A DNA stretch of 64,000 nucleotides from Blastocystis hominis (taxonomy: Eukaryota; Sar; Bigyra; Opalinata; Blastocystidae): assembly GCF_000151665.1 (NCBI RefSeq), contig NW_013171815.1:1191153-1255152 (forward strand), in the 5' to 3' direction. The translations under genes were made by a program, and so were the position numbers. This document shows positions 20,650 through 33,473 of the stretch, one piece after another (the first letter of the stretch is position 1; the number at the start of each line of letters is the position of its first letter). The notes below the pieces were generated by a model. It saw only the letters and a list, made by a program, of their open reading frames with translations, did no database searches and had not been told where the DNA came from.

Positions 20650-22670
20650 CTAAAAAGCTAGAAGATCGGTCTTGGCACGATGCTTGACTACAGCTCCTTC
20701 TTCATTACTCTTCTTCGCCTTCTGCAAATCCACCGCAGAATATCCGAACTCGTTCTTTCGAGTCTTATCGACCGGATAAATCCACATCTGGTACAGATAA
20801 ATAAAGAAGATCACATCATCACGGAAGCAAGCGATTCGATGCAGCATGGGCATCTTGATCACAAACGAGAACATATCGTCAATAAACGTATTGAGCGTCT
20901 TATAGATCATGGCATTGATCGGAATGTGAGCCACACTCTTCAGCTTGTAGTTGATAAACAGCTGGGGCGTCATCGAAATGAATCCTGCGCCTTACGATTC
21001 CCCTTCTCTCCTACCGAACAGATACACAAAGTTCGTCAGCGAGGTGATAATCCAATCGTACCACGACTTGTGCGTCTCGTAGATCAGCGAGTACACCGCG
21101 TACCCCGCCACCAACGGATACAAAATCACCATCAAATGCTTCATCGCGATGTCGTCGTACTCCTTCGTCTTGCTCGTGCTGTACGTCGCGCGGTCGCGAA
21201 TTCGAAGAACCGGCATGTTCCCCTTCCAATAGAAGCGAATCTTCACCGCCTTGGTGACCTTCCACAGCTGCAACTCAGCCTCCTCGCCCAGCGTTTACCT
21301 CGATCAGAAGGCCCACGGCGTTGGAGATCAGGATCATCATGGAGGTCTCGTTGTTGATGAGATAAAGCAGCACGATCAGATTCACGAACACGTTCATGAA
21401 CACTGTGCGAACCGACAAGCCCTCCATGTTGTTCCGATTGCGCCAGAAACTGATCTCGTTCTTGAACGCCAGCGTGTCGAACACGCTGTGCAGCGCCGAA
21501 ACCACCTACGCTTCACGCTTCTCCCGCGATCCTACCGCGGTTATGATCAATAACGTGGGGTTCGTCTCCAAGAACATCGCCTTGATGTCGTCGAAGTCGC
21601 TCTCCGTCGCGGCTCCCATCGCCTTCTGCATCTCCAGCACGGTTCCCATCTGCCCGATCATCTGTCCCTTGAAGAATCCGAAGGCCTTGAAGGAGATGGT
21701 GAGCGGAAGCTCGGCTAGGGAGTCGTTAATCGGCATCAAATGTTTGTTCATCAGCACGAATTCGTTCACTTCCACGTTCGGCGTGTACGTCATGGTGGCG
21801 TCGTCCAGGTAGTAATCCTTCATCTGGGGAGGAATCTGGCCGCCTTGCAGGCCTTTCGCGAAGGGGATCACGTAGAGGTGCAACATCGGAATCCAGTAAT
21901 TGATGATCTTGGGAGGCTCCGTGGATTTGTGTGTCTAAAGTAGAGAGAGAGAGCGAGAGAAAAGTACGAGGAGTGTGGAAGAGTTGGAGAGAAGGTTGTA
22001 CTGCTCCGCGACGGTGATATTCGGCTTATAGCGATTGAGCTCTACAGTCCAGCGCAGAATGAAACGCTACGATACACCGTGTGGGTTTGGCCCTTAATGG
22101 AGACACAGCCGCGCTCCATGGAAGGCTCGATGCCCGCCACTCCGAAGAAGAGATGTGCAAAGTAGGTGCCGTTGTTGAGAAGACCCTCGGTCATGGGAAG
22201 CGTAATATTCACTTCGTTGTACTCCATCGAAGAACTGTAGGGCTGCGACTCGCGCTTGTACAAGAGGTGAGCGTCATCGATCGTACAGTCCTCTTTGGAC
22301 TCGGAAGCATACACGTACACGGACTAAATCACACAAAAATGAAAAAGCATACACAAGGAGCACCGTCCTTCAGAATTGGCAAATAACCCTTCCCCTTAAT
22401 ACCCTTGTTGACTGGCATCATTCCCTTCATCATTCCAAATATCGAAGAAACAGGATTTACGGGAGCGTCTTGCTCTACAGGCTTCTGTTCCTTGTACGTC
22501 TGGTTGTACTGTTCGATAATGGATGCCGGAGTCTGAGGCTTTGCAGGCTGTGTGAAACTGGACATCAAACTTCGAATCATAAAGAAGATCAGCATCATCG
22601 TTAAAAGGTTCATGCGAGGCTGCTCTTCCTCTTGCCCTGGCTGTTGCTGCTGTTGCTGCGGGTTTTGCAT
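20650..22670 (-). CDS. CLPTM1: CLPTM1-family multipass membrane protein
   Basis: This belongs to the CLPTM1 (cleft lip and palate transmembrane 1) family of ER/endomembrane proteins and has 612 residues. Exons are 22353-22670, 22071-22323, 21968-22041, 21536-21934, 21299-21505, 21015-21267 and 20650-20984. A Gln-rich N-terminus and a first membrane helix precede the lumenal domain (VNITLPMTEGLLNNGTYFAH; MPINDSLAELPLTISF). The conserved membrane core follows: SALHSVFDTLAFKNEISFW, EGLSVRTVF, TMTPQ preceded by FGFIS, LFINYKLKSVAHIP, and RDDVIFFIYLYQMWIYPVD. The order and length match animal CLPTM1. Confidence 0.93.
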
Positions 22671-22819
22671 CTTGCTTAATGTATTTAGAAATACTTTGAA
22701 AGGCAAAATCGACCCGATTTTTGGAGTTTATTGTTCATACAAACAAATTGTACACATCAATCATAAATATAATATAGGAAAATAAAATCAAACGGAAAAG
22801 GTAGAGAATAGAGAGTTTG

Positions 22820-23490
22820 TTACATGGACATCAGAAAATTCTTGGGATTGATACGATGACGCATCCGCTTCTTCTTCACAATATTGATCTTCCCATCCAG
22901 GTACATATGTCCCTACAAATAATATACTATACACCAAAGCCGAACAGATTCCATTTGAATAACCGTCTTTTTCGCCTCATACTTCTTCACCATCTTAAAA
23001 GTATCTCTACACTTTCAAATCCACTCTTCATTTCTTACATCATTTTGCACAGTGTACGAGCTAGGGAGTCGTTTAGTTCCCAATAATGAAACTTTGAGTC
23101 CTTCATTTGAGAATTACCTTGGGACTGTGTTTCTCTCCGAGATACAATTCCAATTCCTCTATTCATCACCTTCCAAGCAAGTAGAGCATACGTTTGAGAA
23201 CTGCGAGAATGTTGTGAACTTTGAGAATTAGAGGTGCTAATAGCCATTAACTTTGAGTTTGAACTTGGAAACACTTTGTAACTAACCGAAAGCGAGCTTC
23301 TTTTGGGACTTGCTTCCGGAGCAACGCTTCCCGAGGAATTATCGTCCATAAAGGAGAAATGAGTCGATTTACATGATCCGCTTTGGAACTGAAGCGCGGG
23401 TTCCAGCATGTCTGAAAAGCTCAGTTGGGCTGATGAGATACGCATCACCTCTTTGCAAACAAGAGAGTCAGACATTGCCGCCATAGACAA
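22820..23490 (-). CDS. Hypothetical protein, Ser-rich with basic C-terminus
   Basis: I do not recognise this protein of about 200 residues. Exons are 23039-23490, 22946-23006 and 22820-22912. The first two thirds are Ser-rich and probably disordered (SQSSQHSRSSQTYAL). The last part is lysine-rich and ordered-looking (TFKMVKKYEAKKTVIQME; HMYLDGKINIVKKKRMRHR; INPKNFLMSM). The basic tail would suit a nucleic-acid or ribosome-associated protein, but that is a guess. The 5' splice site of the last intron (GTTCGG) is non-typical. It is divergent from the potassium channel gene. Confidence 0.5.
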
Positions 23491-23668
23491 TCAGAAATAA
23501 TGAGGAGGCAAATTCTTTGCCGCCAAAAAAGATGGAAACATTTGGTCGCGGTTATAGTTTGAATCTGGCGGAACAGTATTTCATTACTAACATGCCTACG
23601 CGTGCTCTTGTACAGAGCCATACTTTTCCAGATGATAGAGAGGCGAGCGCTCTCCATCCACACACACT

Positions 23669-26600
23669 ATGACGATGAAGAAATACAATTCCCCAGATTT
23701 TCTTTATTCTATGGAGGACAAATATTATGATTTTGTGCTAGACAACGAGGATAAGGAGCTCTCCGTATGCATATTGTAAAAAGACCATTTGTTATAGACT
23801 CAAGCGTACTTAAATCACGAGAATAAAATATATGTTTATGATGATTCTGTACATTCGAGAGATTGTGTTGAAAAGTAGGTTTTTGGAACCAATGTTCGGT
23901 CTGAGAGAAATGAAAGTGTCTTCGGGGTATTCCATGGCGTTCGGCACTTATGTCACAGATCGATAGAGAGGAATCGTATCTTGATGGTGAGATCGACGTA
24001 ATGCAGACAACACAAAGTCCACCCTCGCGTATCTTTTTTAGTATTTCCTTTAGAATCCAGAGAGTTTATTAAAGAGATTATACGGATCGATCAAGAGACT
24101 AATTCGCTGTACAACCATTGAATGGGAGATTGTGCTTTATTTTTATTTCAGCTTTACCTCTAGGTGTTGTTTGTGTGTTTGACACTGCTCATCACCATTG
24201 TTGGAATTCGAACTTACATTTACGCCTGGTCATGGGAGCACAACGTAGCAATTACTATCATCGAAGTCACTCTTAACTTCGTCATTGTGATTGATTACAT
24301 TCGCAATCTCATCGATGCTCCCGTAAAGTGCGAGTTCGTTATGTCAATGTGCACGTCATTCACTTTTATCACAATAGATACGGTCTCTTTAATTTCGCGG
24401 CCGGTCTTCCAGTGATCATCGTGACCATCGTTCCCAAGCCATATTTCTTGTATTATTTTTTCATTGTCGAGCATATCCCTTTCATTCATTCAATTATTCA
24501 TCCATGATTCATTCACTCATTCACTCATTCACTCACTTATCATTCACTCATTCACTCACTCATCTCTTGCTTTCCTTCACCCACTTCGCACCTTCTTCTT
24601 CTTCCTACTCCTCCGAAACATGAAGCTCTGGAAAGAAGCCATCGAAGCGCGTCGAAACCGCGAAATCGTCATCACCATCGCCGAAATGGTTCTTTTCGTC
24701 TTCTCTTTCGGCTGTTTCCCTTCCCATTCCATCTCATTCTAGGCCTCTACACCAACACCGAGCGCGATGTCGTCGAGTACAGCATCCTCGATTCCCTGTT
24801 TCCACTTTTCTCCTGTTCCCATCCAGCTATTACGCCTTTGTCACCGTCACCACCGTCGGATATGGAGATATTACGCCCAAAACCCAGGCAGGGCGCTTCG
24901 CCACCACGTATTATATTGTTTCAATTCTGTTCTGGCTTCCTTCCAAAGTCCTAATTTTCCCCTTTTTTTCACTCACAGCTGAGCCGGCTTTTCGCGACTC
25001 CCGCGGTTCCTCGCGACCGATTTCGGAAGGAGAAACTGCGGAAGCGGAAAAACGCGGAGCACGTGGTGATCGTGGGGTATTTCAAAGAGATTCTGCCGTG
25101 TTTGATCTGCGAATTGAAAGAAGGGTCCAACGATTACCTCCAGGATACGGTCTGTGGGTGCAGAACCGCGGGGATCACGCGTAGTTGTGCTGATGACGCA
25201 GGAGAAAGTGGACGTGAACAGCATGCAGACGCTCTGCGGTCGCTACGCGTCGCACGTGCAGATCATCAACGGAACGCCGATCAGTTTGATATCCGCTCCG
25301 CACAGGCGTTTCATTGGGGTCTTAACGAAACGCAGCGTGCATCAACGCGTGCTTATTCGATGCATATTCGGTGTATATTCTCCCCTATCCCAATTGGAGG
25401 TAGCGTTGTGATCGGGTTTTGACGCAGTGATCAGCAGAAGCAAGCGTGGATCCGGCTGATGGTAAACGCTCTGGAGACGAACTTTTTCTTCTACCAGTCC
25501 AACATAAGTACCCCTCGACTTCTCCGCGCTGACTCCTTCTAGACACGGAGAACACGCGCTTCAACCGGCTCTACGCGATGAAAGCGTCCAGCACGTCGGC
25601 CTCCGTGTCTCCGATGCTCCCCGATTACGGAACCACGCGCGCGTTGTACATCAACACCTCCGGAGAGCGGCGCGACTACACGGCCACCAACGCCAGCTCG
25701 GGGCAGGCGACGACGGAGGGCGGCGGCGGGCTGCTGAGCATGAATTTCCCGTCGATCAGCGACGCGTTCCGGAACTCCGACGGCATGTCGCACGGACTGT
25801 TCGGAAGCTCCACGACGCTGGCCGGACTGGAGAGCAGTGGGAAAGCCGCGGAGAGCCAGTCGATGGAGTGGAGTCGGAGTGAGAGCCGTGGAGGGAAATG
25901 ACGCGCAGACCGCGGGAAAACGAACCATATGATGTTCACGAAGGCGGAGATCGAGCGGAAGAGCGATGTGGTCCAAACGCTGATCTTGCTGCCGATTTGT
26001 CGCGTGTACTACGAGTCCAACAAGCAGTTCGGGTACTACAAGCAGTACAAGTACATTCACCACGATCGAGTGCGGCTTGGCCGGGCGTTTCATGTAGTTT
26101 ATCGCGGAATTCATCCCGATTTCGCCGGTGGACTTGATGAATCGGATCATTTCCTATGAGTTGTGCTGCAAGGGATCGTGGTCCATTCTCTACAATCTCT
26201 TCATTAACAAAGAACACAGTTTCCTCGTTTCCACTTTTCTCGATTTCTCAGAGATAGCCGTCCAAAATGCCGATCGAAACGCATTCCGCGGAGTTTTCCG
26301 AGCTGTTTGCGAACTACAATGACTCGCTTCTGCTCTCCACTACGTTTATTCGCACGCCCAGTTATTTCATTGGAAAACGCTATCATTTGTTTGCTTGATT
26401 GCCGCTCTTTGAATCGTAGCCTTGTGTTCTGCCTCTACAAATACTGCGGGATTTTAACGCTGGGGATTTTGGTGGGTGCCGAAGGATCGCGTAATGCGTA
26501 GAAGTCGTCGTATGCGCGTCCGCTGAGTCGCGTACTGCTCAACACGAAGAAACACGACATGTTTGCGAGCGATGTGATCATGATTGTCTCGCGAAAGGGG

Positions 26601-28336
26601 TCGGAATGCTGGCTGGAATCGATCGTAGCTGCGGCTCCATCAACCGAACGCTGATGCAGAACAAGGAATCGCTCGATTTGGACTATCAGCAATTCAAGAA
26701 GATCGACGATTCCTGTTTTCTTTCTTTTCCGATTCGTTGAATTCGCAGTTACTTTCCCGGAAGGCGGGTTTTCCGCGTCGCTTTTCGCTGCCGATCGCTG
26801 CCTCTTTTCGCAGAATCGCTCGATGAGCAATCCGGATTCGCAGCTGGAGCATGTTCACCAGCTCTGCACATCGCATTTGCAAATCGCTTCGTCGGTGTCT
26901 CTTCGAAAACGAACGCGCCCCGCACCTTCGAGAGCGGTTTTGATGAGTTCCGAACCGAAGAAAGAAGTCGAAATGACGGAGCTTTCGCTGTCCACCTCCG
27001 AAGAAGCGAAGCTGTTAAAGCCTGTCATCGAGAGCTTGGGCAAATCGCTGACGTCGTCGGGAGACGCGGAGCCGAAGCCAGCGATGGAGTCGCAGCCAGC
27101 CGTGAAAGATTTGAACCGAAAACGTCCGATTCGCATGGCTCGAATCGTCGACTATGTGTTTTGTGTTTGTGTTTGTGCTGCTTTGTGTGATGCACAGGGA
27201 GATATTGACGAAGTGTACACTCGATTGCTCTCCGTGATCGACATCAACTTTTTATTCCATCGCCAAAATTGCATTGTGTGCGTATCCCTGTTTTGTGAAG
27301 CGCCGGACGACTGTTTCGATTCGAATTCGGCGTGATGTGTAGCGATCATTCAGTCGCTGCTCACGCTGCCGATTCTCCTCTATGTTTTCGATCAATCGCC
27401 GTATTACAAGCGGTCCTACACCAATCCGGCGCGTGACCACGTTTCTTCTTATTGCTCCAAAACGATCTCGAATTACTACGACGTTCCGAATGATTATTTG
27501 CAAGTCAATACCCCCAAAATCGTGCGATTATTGCGAGCCGAACGAATTGTGATCGGGACGTACACGTCTCCAGATCGCTTAGAAGTGCTTTCTTTTTTAG
27601 AATTTTTGTAAATCGCAGTGTATTTTTAGTCGCGACGACGAAGAAAACACGTCGATATCGATTATCGCTACGACGTTATTAGAGCTTTTTCAAGGTGAAA
27701 TCGTTCCTCGCCTTTCAGAATAGACTACGAAGTGGAACTCAGCGGTTTATTCCAAAACCTCAAGCAGGTTTTCTCTCTCTCCATCGAATTGAATAGCAGA
27801 TCGAATACATGTCCCACGTTCTGCTTCTCTACCCGGAATACGTCTCCACGGGCTCGGTGTTCACTCCATTGGCGTCGTACGTGGTCGAGAACGGACTGGT
27901 GGCGTCCAACGAGTTCTCCGGCATCTCCGATGCGCTCTGCACCTCGGTAAATCTCGGCACGTCTTCCCTGTTTCTCCCTTTCACGCACCTCCGCCCGCAT
28001 CTCTTCGACGTTCTCACCGCCATCTTTCTCCCCAAGAACTACCGTTTCTCCTTTTAGCCGGCTGCGACGTAGGCAATTACCCCATTTTACCGTATGTCTT
28101 CCCGGACACGCCCGCGCTGCCCTTTGCGGAGGTGTTTCTCCGCGTGCTCACGGTGCACGGGATCGTTTGTCTCGGCGTGATTTCGAAGGCGAGCGGGCTC
28201 TCGATTAGGTGATTGTGCGGATAGAGAGTGATTGATAGCATCGCGTTCCCGCGGCCCGATCTGATGATCTGTCCGGGCGATGTGCTGCTCTGCTTACGCG
28301 TCAATCTGCGCAGCTGCAAGAACGGGGATTTCATTT
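23669..28336 (+). CDS. BK/Slo-like calcium-activated potassium channel (poly(A)-created stop)
   Basis: This is a predicted six-transmembrane K+ channel with tandem RCK domains. Exons to 26714 are, in order, 23669-23764, 23798-23874, 23906-23938, 23967-24028, 24061-24131, 24164-24342, 24378-24472, 24585-24713, 24743-24797, 24827-24947, 24979-25153, 25185-25288, 25332-25399 and 25428-25507, then at least seven more. S1 is VLFVCLTLLITIVGIRTYIY, the pore is YYAFVTVTTVGYGDITPKTQ, RCK1 starts HVVIVGYFKEILPCLICEL, and the C-terminal RCK ends PGDVLLCLRVN. Two introns are AT-AC type (24473-24584, 25289-25331). The boundaries near 27950-28060 are unresolved. The frame ends GAT TTC ATT T before CGTG-TGTTTGTT, so TAA is made by polyadenylation. 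Confidence 0.85.
24473..24584 (+). repeat. Long AT-AC intron containing ATTCACTC/TTCATTCA repeats
   Basis: This is the S3-S4 linker intron of the potassium channel, 112 bases. It starts ATATCCCTTTC and ends TTCCTTCACCCAC. Its interior is a degenerate tandem array of ATTCACTC and TTCATTCA. No AG occurs from the S3 coding end until past the S4 coding sequence, so a normal intron would delete S4. Confidence 0.65.
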
Positions 28337-28340
28337 CGTG

Positions 28341-28357
28341 TGTTTGTTCCTCAAACA
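28341..28357. terminator. Shared palindromic 3'-end element (K+ channel / GT49)
   Basis: The sequence TGTTTGTTCCTCAAACA gives the plus-strand channel gene an exact TGTTTGTT. It gives the convergent minus-strand glycosyltransferase gene TGTTTGAG, which overlaps that gene's genomic TGA. Confidence 0.7.
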
Positions 28358-29744
28358 GCAAAGCACTTTTTCACCACTTGTCTCGACGTGAAGTTCCGGC
28401 GCAGCTCGCGCTGGAACTGATCATACAGGCTCTGCATCGGAATCACGCGCGACTGCCCCGGCTCCAACTTCCCGTACAGCTGCTCCACAAACCGCGCCCA
28501 ATGCCGCGAGCTACGCCTCAGGCCTCTCCCTCGAACGCACTGCGCGTGCGGAACGTCCACCGCGAAGCCGCGCGTCAAAACCTGGAAGTCGAAGCCGACC
28601 CAGCGCAGATGCTCCAGCCACTGCACTTTGTTGTACCCATAGTTGATGAACCGCTCATCGAACCGCGGGAGATGGGGCGACCGTTTCACCATCACGTATC
28701 TACCAATCAGATCGCGCGAAATCGAGGGAAACGGCTCTTGTTTGTCGCCTTTGAAGCACTTCACCGGCGTCAAAAGGGGTTCATAATTATCATTGTACCA
28801 CTGTCGGAAGAAATAGTTCTACGATTCCCGCGGGGATGGGGTCCTACATGAAGCCGGTGCGAGGGACGGAACGTATCGCACTTCATCGCGTTGAGGCAAT
28901 GGCGCAGCTCGCTCTTGTTCCGCGGTAAATTGCGCGACGCGCTGGGACTTAGCCGCTCTCCAATGGAATACTATTCCGCTACGATCCGGAACCGGACGTT
29001 TTTGTTCTTCGTGTGGAGTTCGAAGGCGGGAACAATGACCGCCAAATCTTCGCGCGCTAATTGGTCGTAGGGGAGCTCGATGAGCGCTTCGCGCAGACCG
29101 ACTATCGATAAAACCCCGATCAGAACGAAACGGCTGGGCCACATGTCCATGTCGGTGAGCCAGAAGTGGGAGGTGCGGACATGATCGATGGCGAGGTTGC
29201 GGAGGTGGTTGATGGGGTAGACGCTGCGGTTGGTGGCGGTGAAGGGAATGACGCCGAGACGCGCGGGGAACGAAGACGTGCGAAGAAATTGGCGGTAGGT
29301 TCGTTCTTCGCTGGGTTTGAGACACACGGCGATCGAGAAGGCGCTGAGGATTAGTCATTCGTTTGGAAGAGAAGGTACCCGGTCCAGCGGTCGAGAAAAT
29401 AGGAGAAGTAGACGGTTCGCTCGTAACTACGTGATGATGATGGGAGGAGCAGGGGAGAGCTACGTGGTTTGGGATGTGAAGGTGACATCGAATGGAGAGG
29501 AGGAAACGCTGGTAGGAGTACTGGGAATGGTTGTAGTGGGAGAGAGTTTGGTTGGGGAGGGGGGAGTCGGTTCCGACCGCCGTTCTGAAGCATGGTTCAA
29601 TGCAACTTCATTTGATCGAAACTCTGCAGACTGAAAATTCGAAGCCGGTTCGAAAATCAACTTGGAACGAGGTTGATTGCTAGAATGAAATAAAATTCGA
29701 TCCTTTATACGGCTGTGAAGATAAAGGAGGTAACGATTTTTCAT
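28351..29744 (-). CDS. GT49 glycosyltransferase (LARGE/B4GAT1-like)
   Basis: This is a predicted Golgi type II glycosyltransferase of family GT49, the beta-1,3/4-glucuronyl- or xylosyl/glucuronyltransferase type. Exons are 29464-29744, 29379-29426, 29132-29343, 28983-29101, 28848-28955 and 28351-28818 (about 411 residues). Motifs: YFSYFLDRWTGAFSIAV, YPINHLRNLAIDHVRTSHFW, the DxD-like LTDMDMWPS, LIELPYDQLAREDLAVIVPA, then RFDERFINYGYNKVQWLEHL and GFAVDVPHAQ, matching LARGE order. A membrane anchor at the N-terminus is not evident, so the start may be further upstream. The genomic TGA lies inside the 3' element, so the true stop may be T+AA after codon TGC. Confidence 0.82.
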
Positions 29745-29804
29745 TTTCGGATAAAACAACGAATCTCTACAACGATCACAGTAACACAGAGAGCGAGTGT
29801 ACAA

Positions 29805-30072
29805 TGTGACTCAACCGATTTGCTTCACCAAGAGTATGATTTGCGATGAATAAAAGACTACAATGTCCAAAAACAACAACAAAACCAACACAGTGAGTGC
29901 TGTAAGAAAGAGCGCCCACACCACGTACGGCAGATTCGACACAACCATGCAACGTGTGTGGAACAAAGAAACAAATATACAAACAACCTTTAATGATGCC
30001 CTAACATCATTCCCAACGCCGCAATCGCTGCAACTCCAACTCTACAATGATAAGAACCAATCAAGCGAAAGC
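29805..30072. other. Intergenic
   Basis: This spacer lies between the GT49 gene's 5' end and the 3' end of the proline-rich gene. A minus-strand TTGTTTGTA near 29980 may be the 3' element of the latter. Nothing else is seen. Confidence 0.4.
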
Positions 30073-30972
30073 CTACCCAACCGTCACACCCGTCGTCAGC
30101 ATGTCGCTCTTGTTCTTTCGCGGCGAATACGATCTGTTTGAATACGGCGGACACGCCGAGTACGCTCCGTTCACATATTCATACCGATTGCGCTCCAGCA
30201 AAGCACGCGAGGCATCATCATCACATCCATCCAATCTCACTTTTCTCGGACCAGCCTGCGCAGGATTAAAGTACGGACTGCGCAAAACCTGCCCACAGAC
30301 ACACTTGAAGTATTCTGCACCGGGTGGAGGCGCCAAAAGCTTCCCACACGTTGGACATTGTACATGCTGAGCGGCACCCGGAGGTGGCGGATTCTGATAC
30401 ACTGGGTAGTTCGGAGGAACATAAGTAGGAGGATATCCAGCTCCATAATTAGGATTGTAGCCTGGGGCAGGAGCAGGAGCAGGAGCAGGAGCAACGTAAT
30501 TAGGAGGATAACCTGCTGGATAGTTGGGATCATAGCCTGGAGGGGGAGGAGCCGCATAGGACACACCGGCTGGTTGGACAGAGGGGGTTGAAGAGTAGAT
30601 GCTGGGAGTTGCGGAACATTGAGCAGAAGGACCCGTGAGAGGAGGTTCAGTCATCACAGGCTGGTTGATAGGTGGAAAAACAGCTCCGTTTGGAGAGGGC
30701 TGAGCTGTGGAACTGACATATGATACAGAGGATGGAGATATAGGTGTGACAGAAGGCATATTGGGTTGATAGTACTGAGAAGCAGTTTCGGGAGGAACCA
30801 CAGTAACAGGAATCGTCTGTCCTCGCTGTTTCAACTCCTGTTCGGTGGGATAGCTGGTAGCCACTTCAGTAATCGGCTTTGGGGCATCGGATGGAACATC
30901 CGATGAAGGAATGTTCAAATTGTTAGCAACCGTTATGGGTTGACTATTTTGATTTACAGGCGGTACGCTCAT
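30073..30972 (-). CDS. Proline-rich protein with a CxxC...CxC zinc-ribbon-like motif
   Basis: This intronless protein has 299 residues. The first two thirds are Pro/Ser/Thr/Tyr-rich and disordered, with PAPAPAPAPGYNPNYGAGYP-type repeats. The motif CPTCGKLLAPPPGAEYFKC-VCGQVL near residues 205-230 resembles an LSD1-type or short zinc ribbon with a hydrophobic core. The C-terminus is Arg/Tyr-rich. Such proteins often act as adaptors through PPxY or zinc-ribbon contacts, but I cannot assign a function. The stop at 30073-30075 is encoded. Confidence 0.65.
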   Translation of the reverse strand: MSVPPVNQNSQPITVANNLNIPSSDVPSDAPKPITEVATSYPTEQELKQRGQTIPVTVVPPETASQYYQPNMPSVTPISPSSVSYVSSTAQPSPNGAVFPPINQPVMTEPPLTGPSAQCSATPSIYSSTPSVQPAGVSYAAPPPPGYDPNYPAGYPPNYVAPAPAPAPAPGYNPNYGAGYPPTYVPPNYPVYQNPPPPGAAQHVQCPTCGKLLAPPPGAEYFKCVCGQVLRSPYFNPAQAGPRKVRLDGCDDDASRALLERNRYEYVNGAYSACPPYSNRSYSPRKNKSDMLTTGVTVG

Positions 30973-31128
30973 TCACCGAAATCCAAAAAATAATTTCAAA
31001 AACGAAGTAAAAAATGAAGTGTAAAAGTATTGCGCACAATAGTTATTCGTTGGTAAGGGCGTTTCATCGTAGAAACGAGGTTTTGATCGAACTATCGAAC
31101 AAAAAATTTACTGAAGTAGATTTCATTC

Positions 31129-33262
<2,134 letters not shown>

Positions 33263-33473
33263 GCGTGGTGAATGGCGCAGAATAATACTGTTTCGATTTT
33301 TTTGTTTGTGTAAAATACATGTAAGAGAACCGCGGTTAATCCAGGGATTCTATTTAACGGTGAAGAAAAAAAGAGTCTTCATCTTGTGATTCGAAACTTA
33401 TCCGGTTCGGTTGGACTTACCATTTTCTACCCATTGACCTATTGCGCAACGCAACAAAGCGATATTTTCCACA

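Noticed and set aside
23531-23671. 46-codon frame overlapping the potassium channel start
   Set aside because: No homologue and it overlaps the chosen channel ATG; it could be an upstream frame in the 5' region but nothing more can be said.
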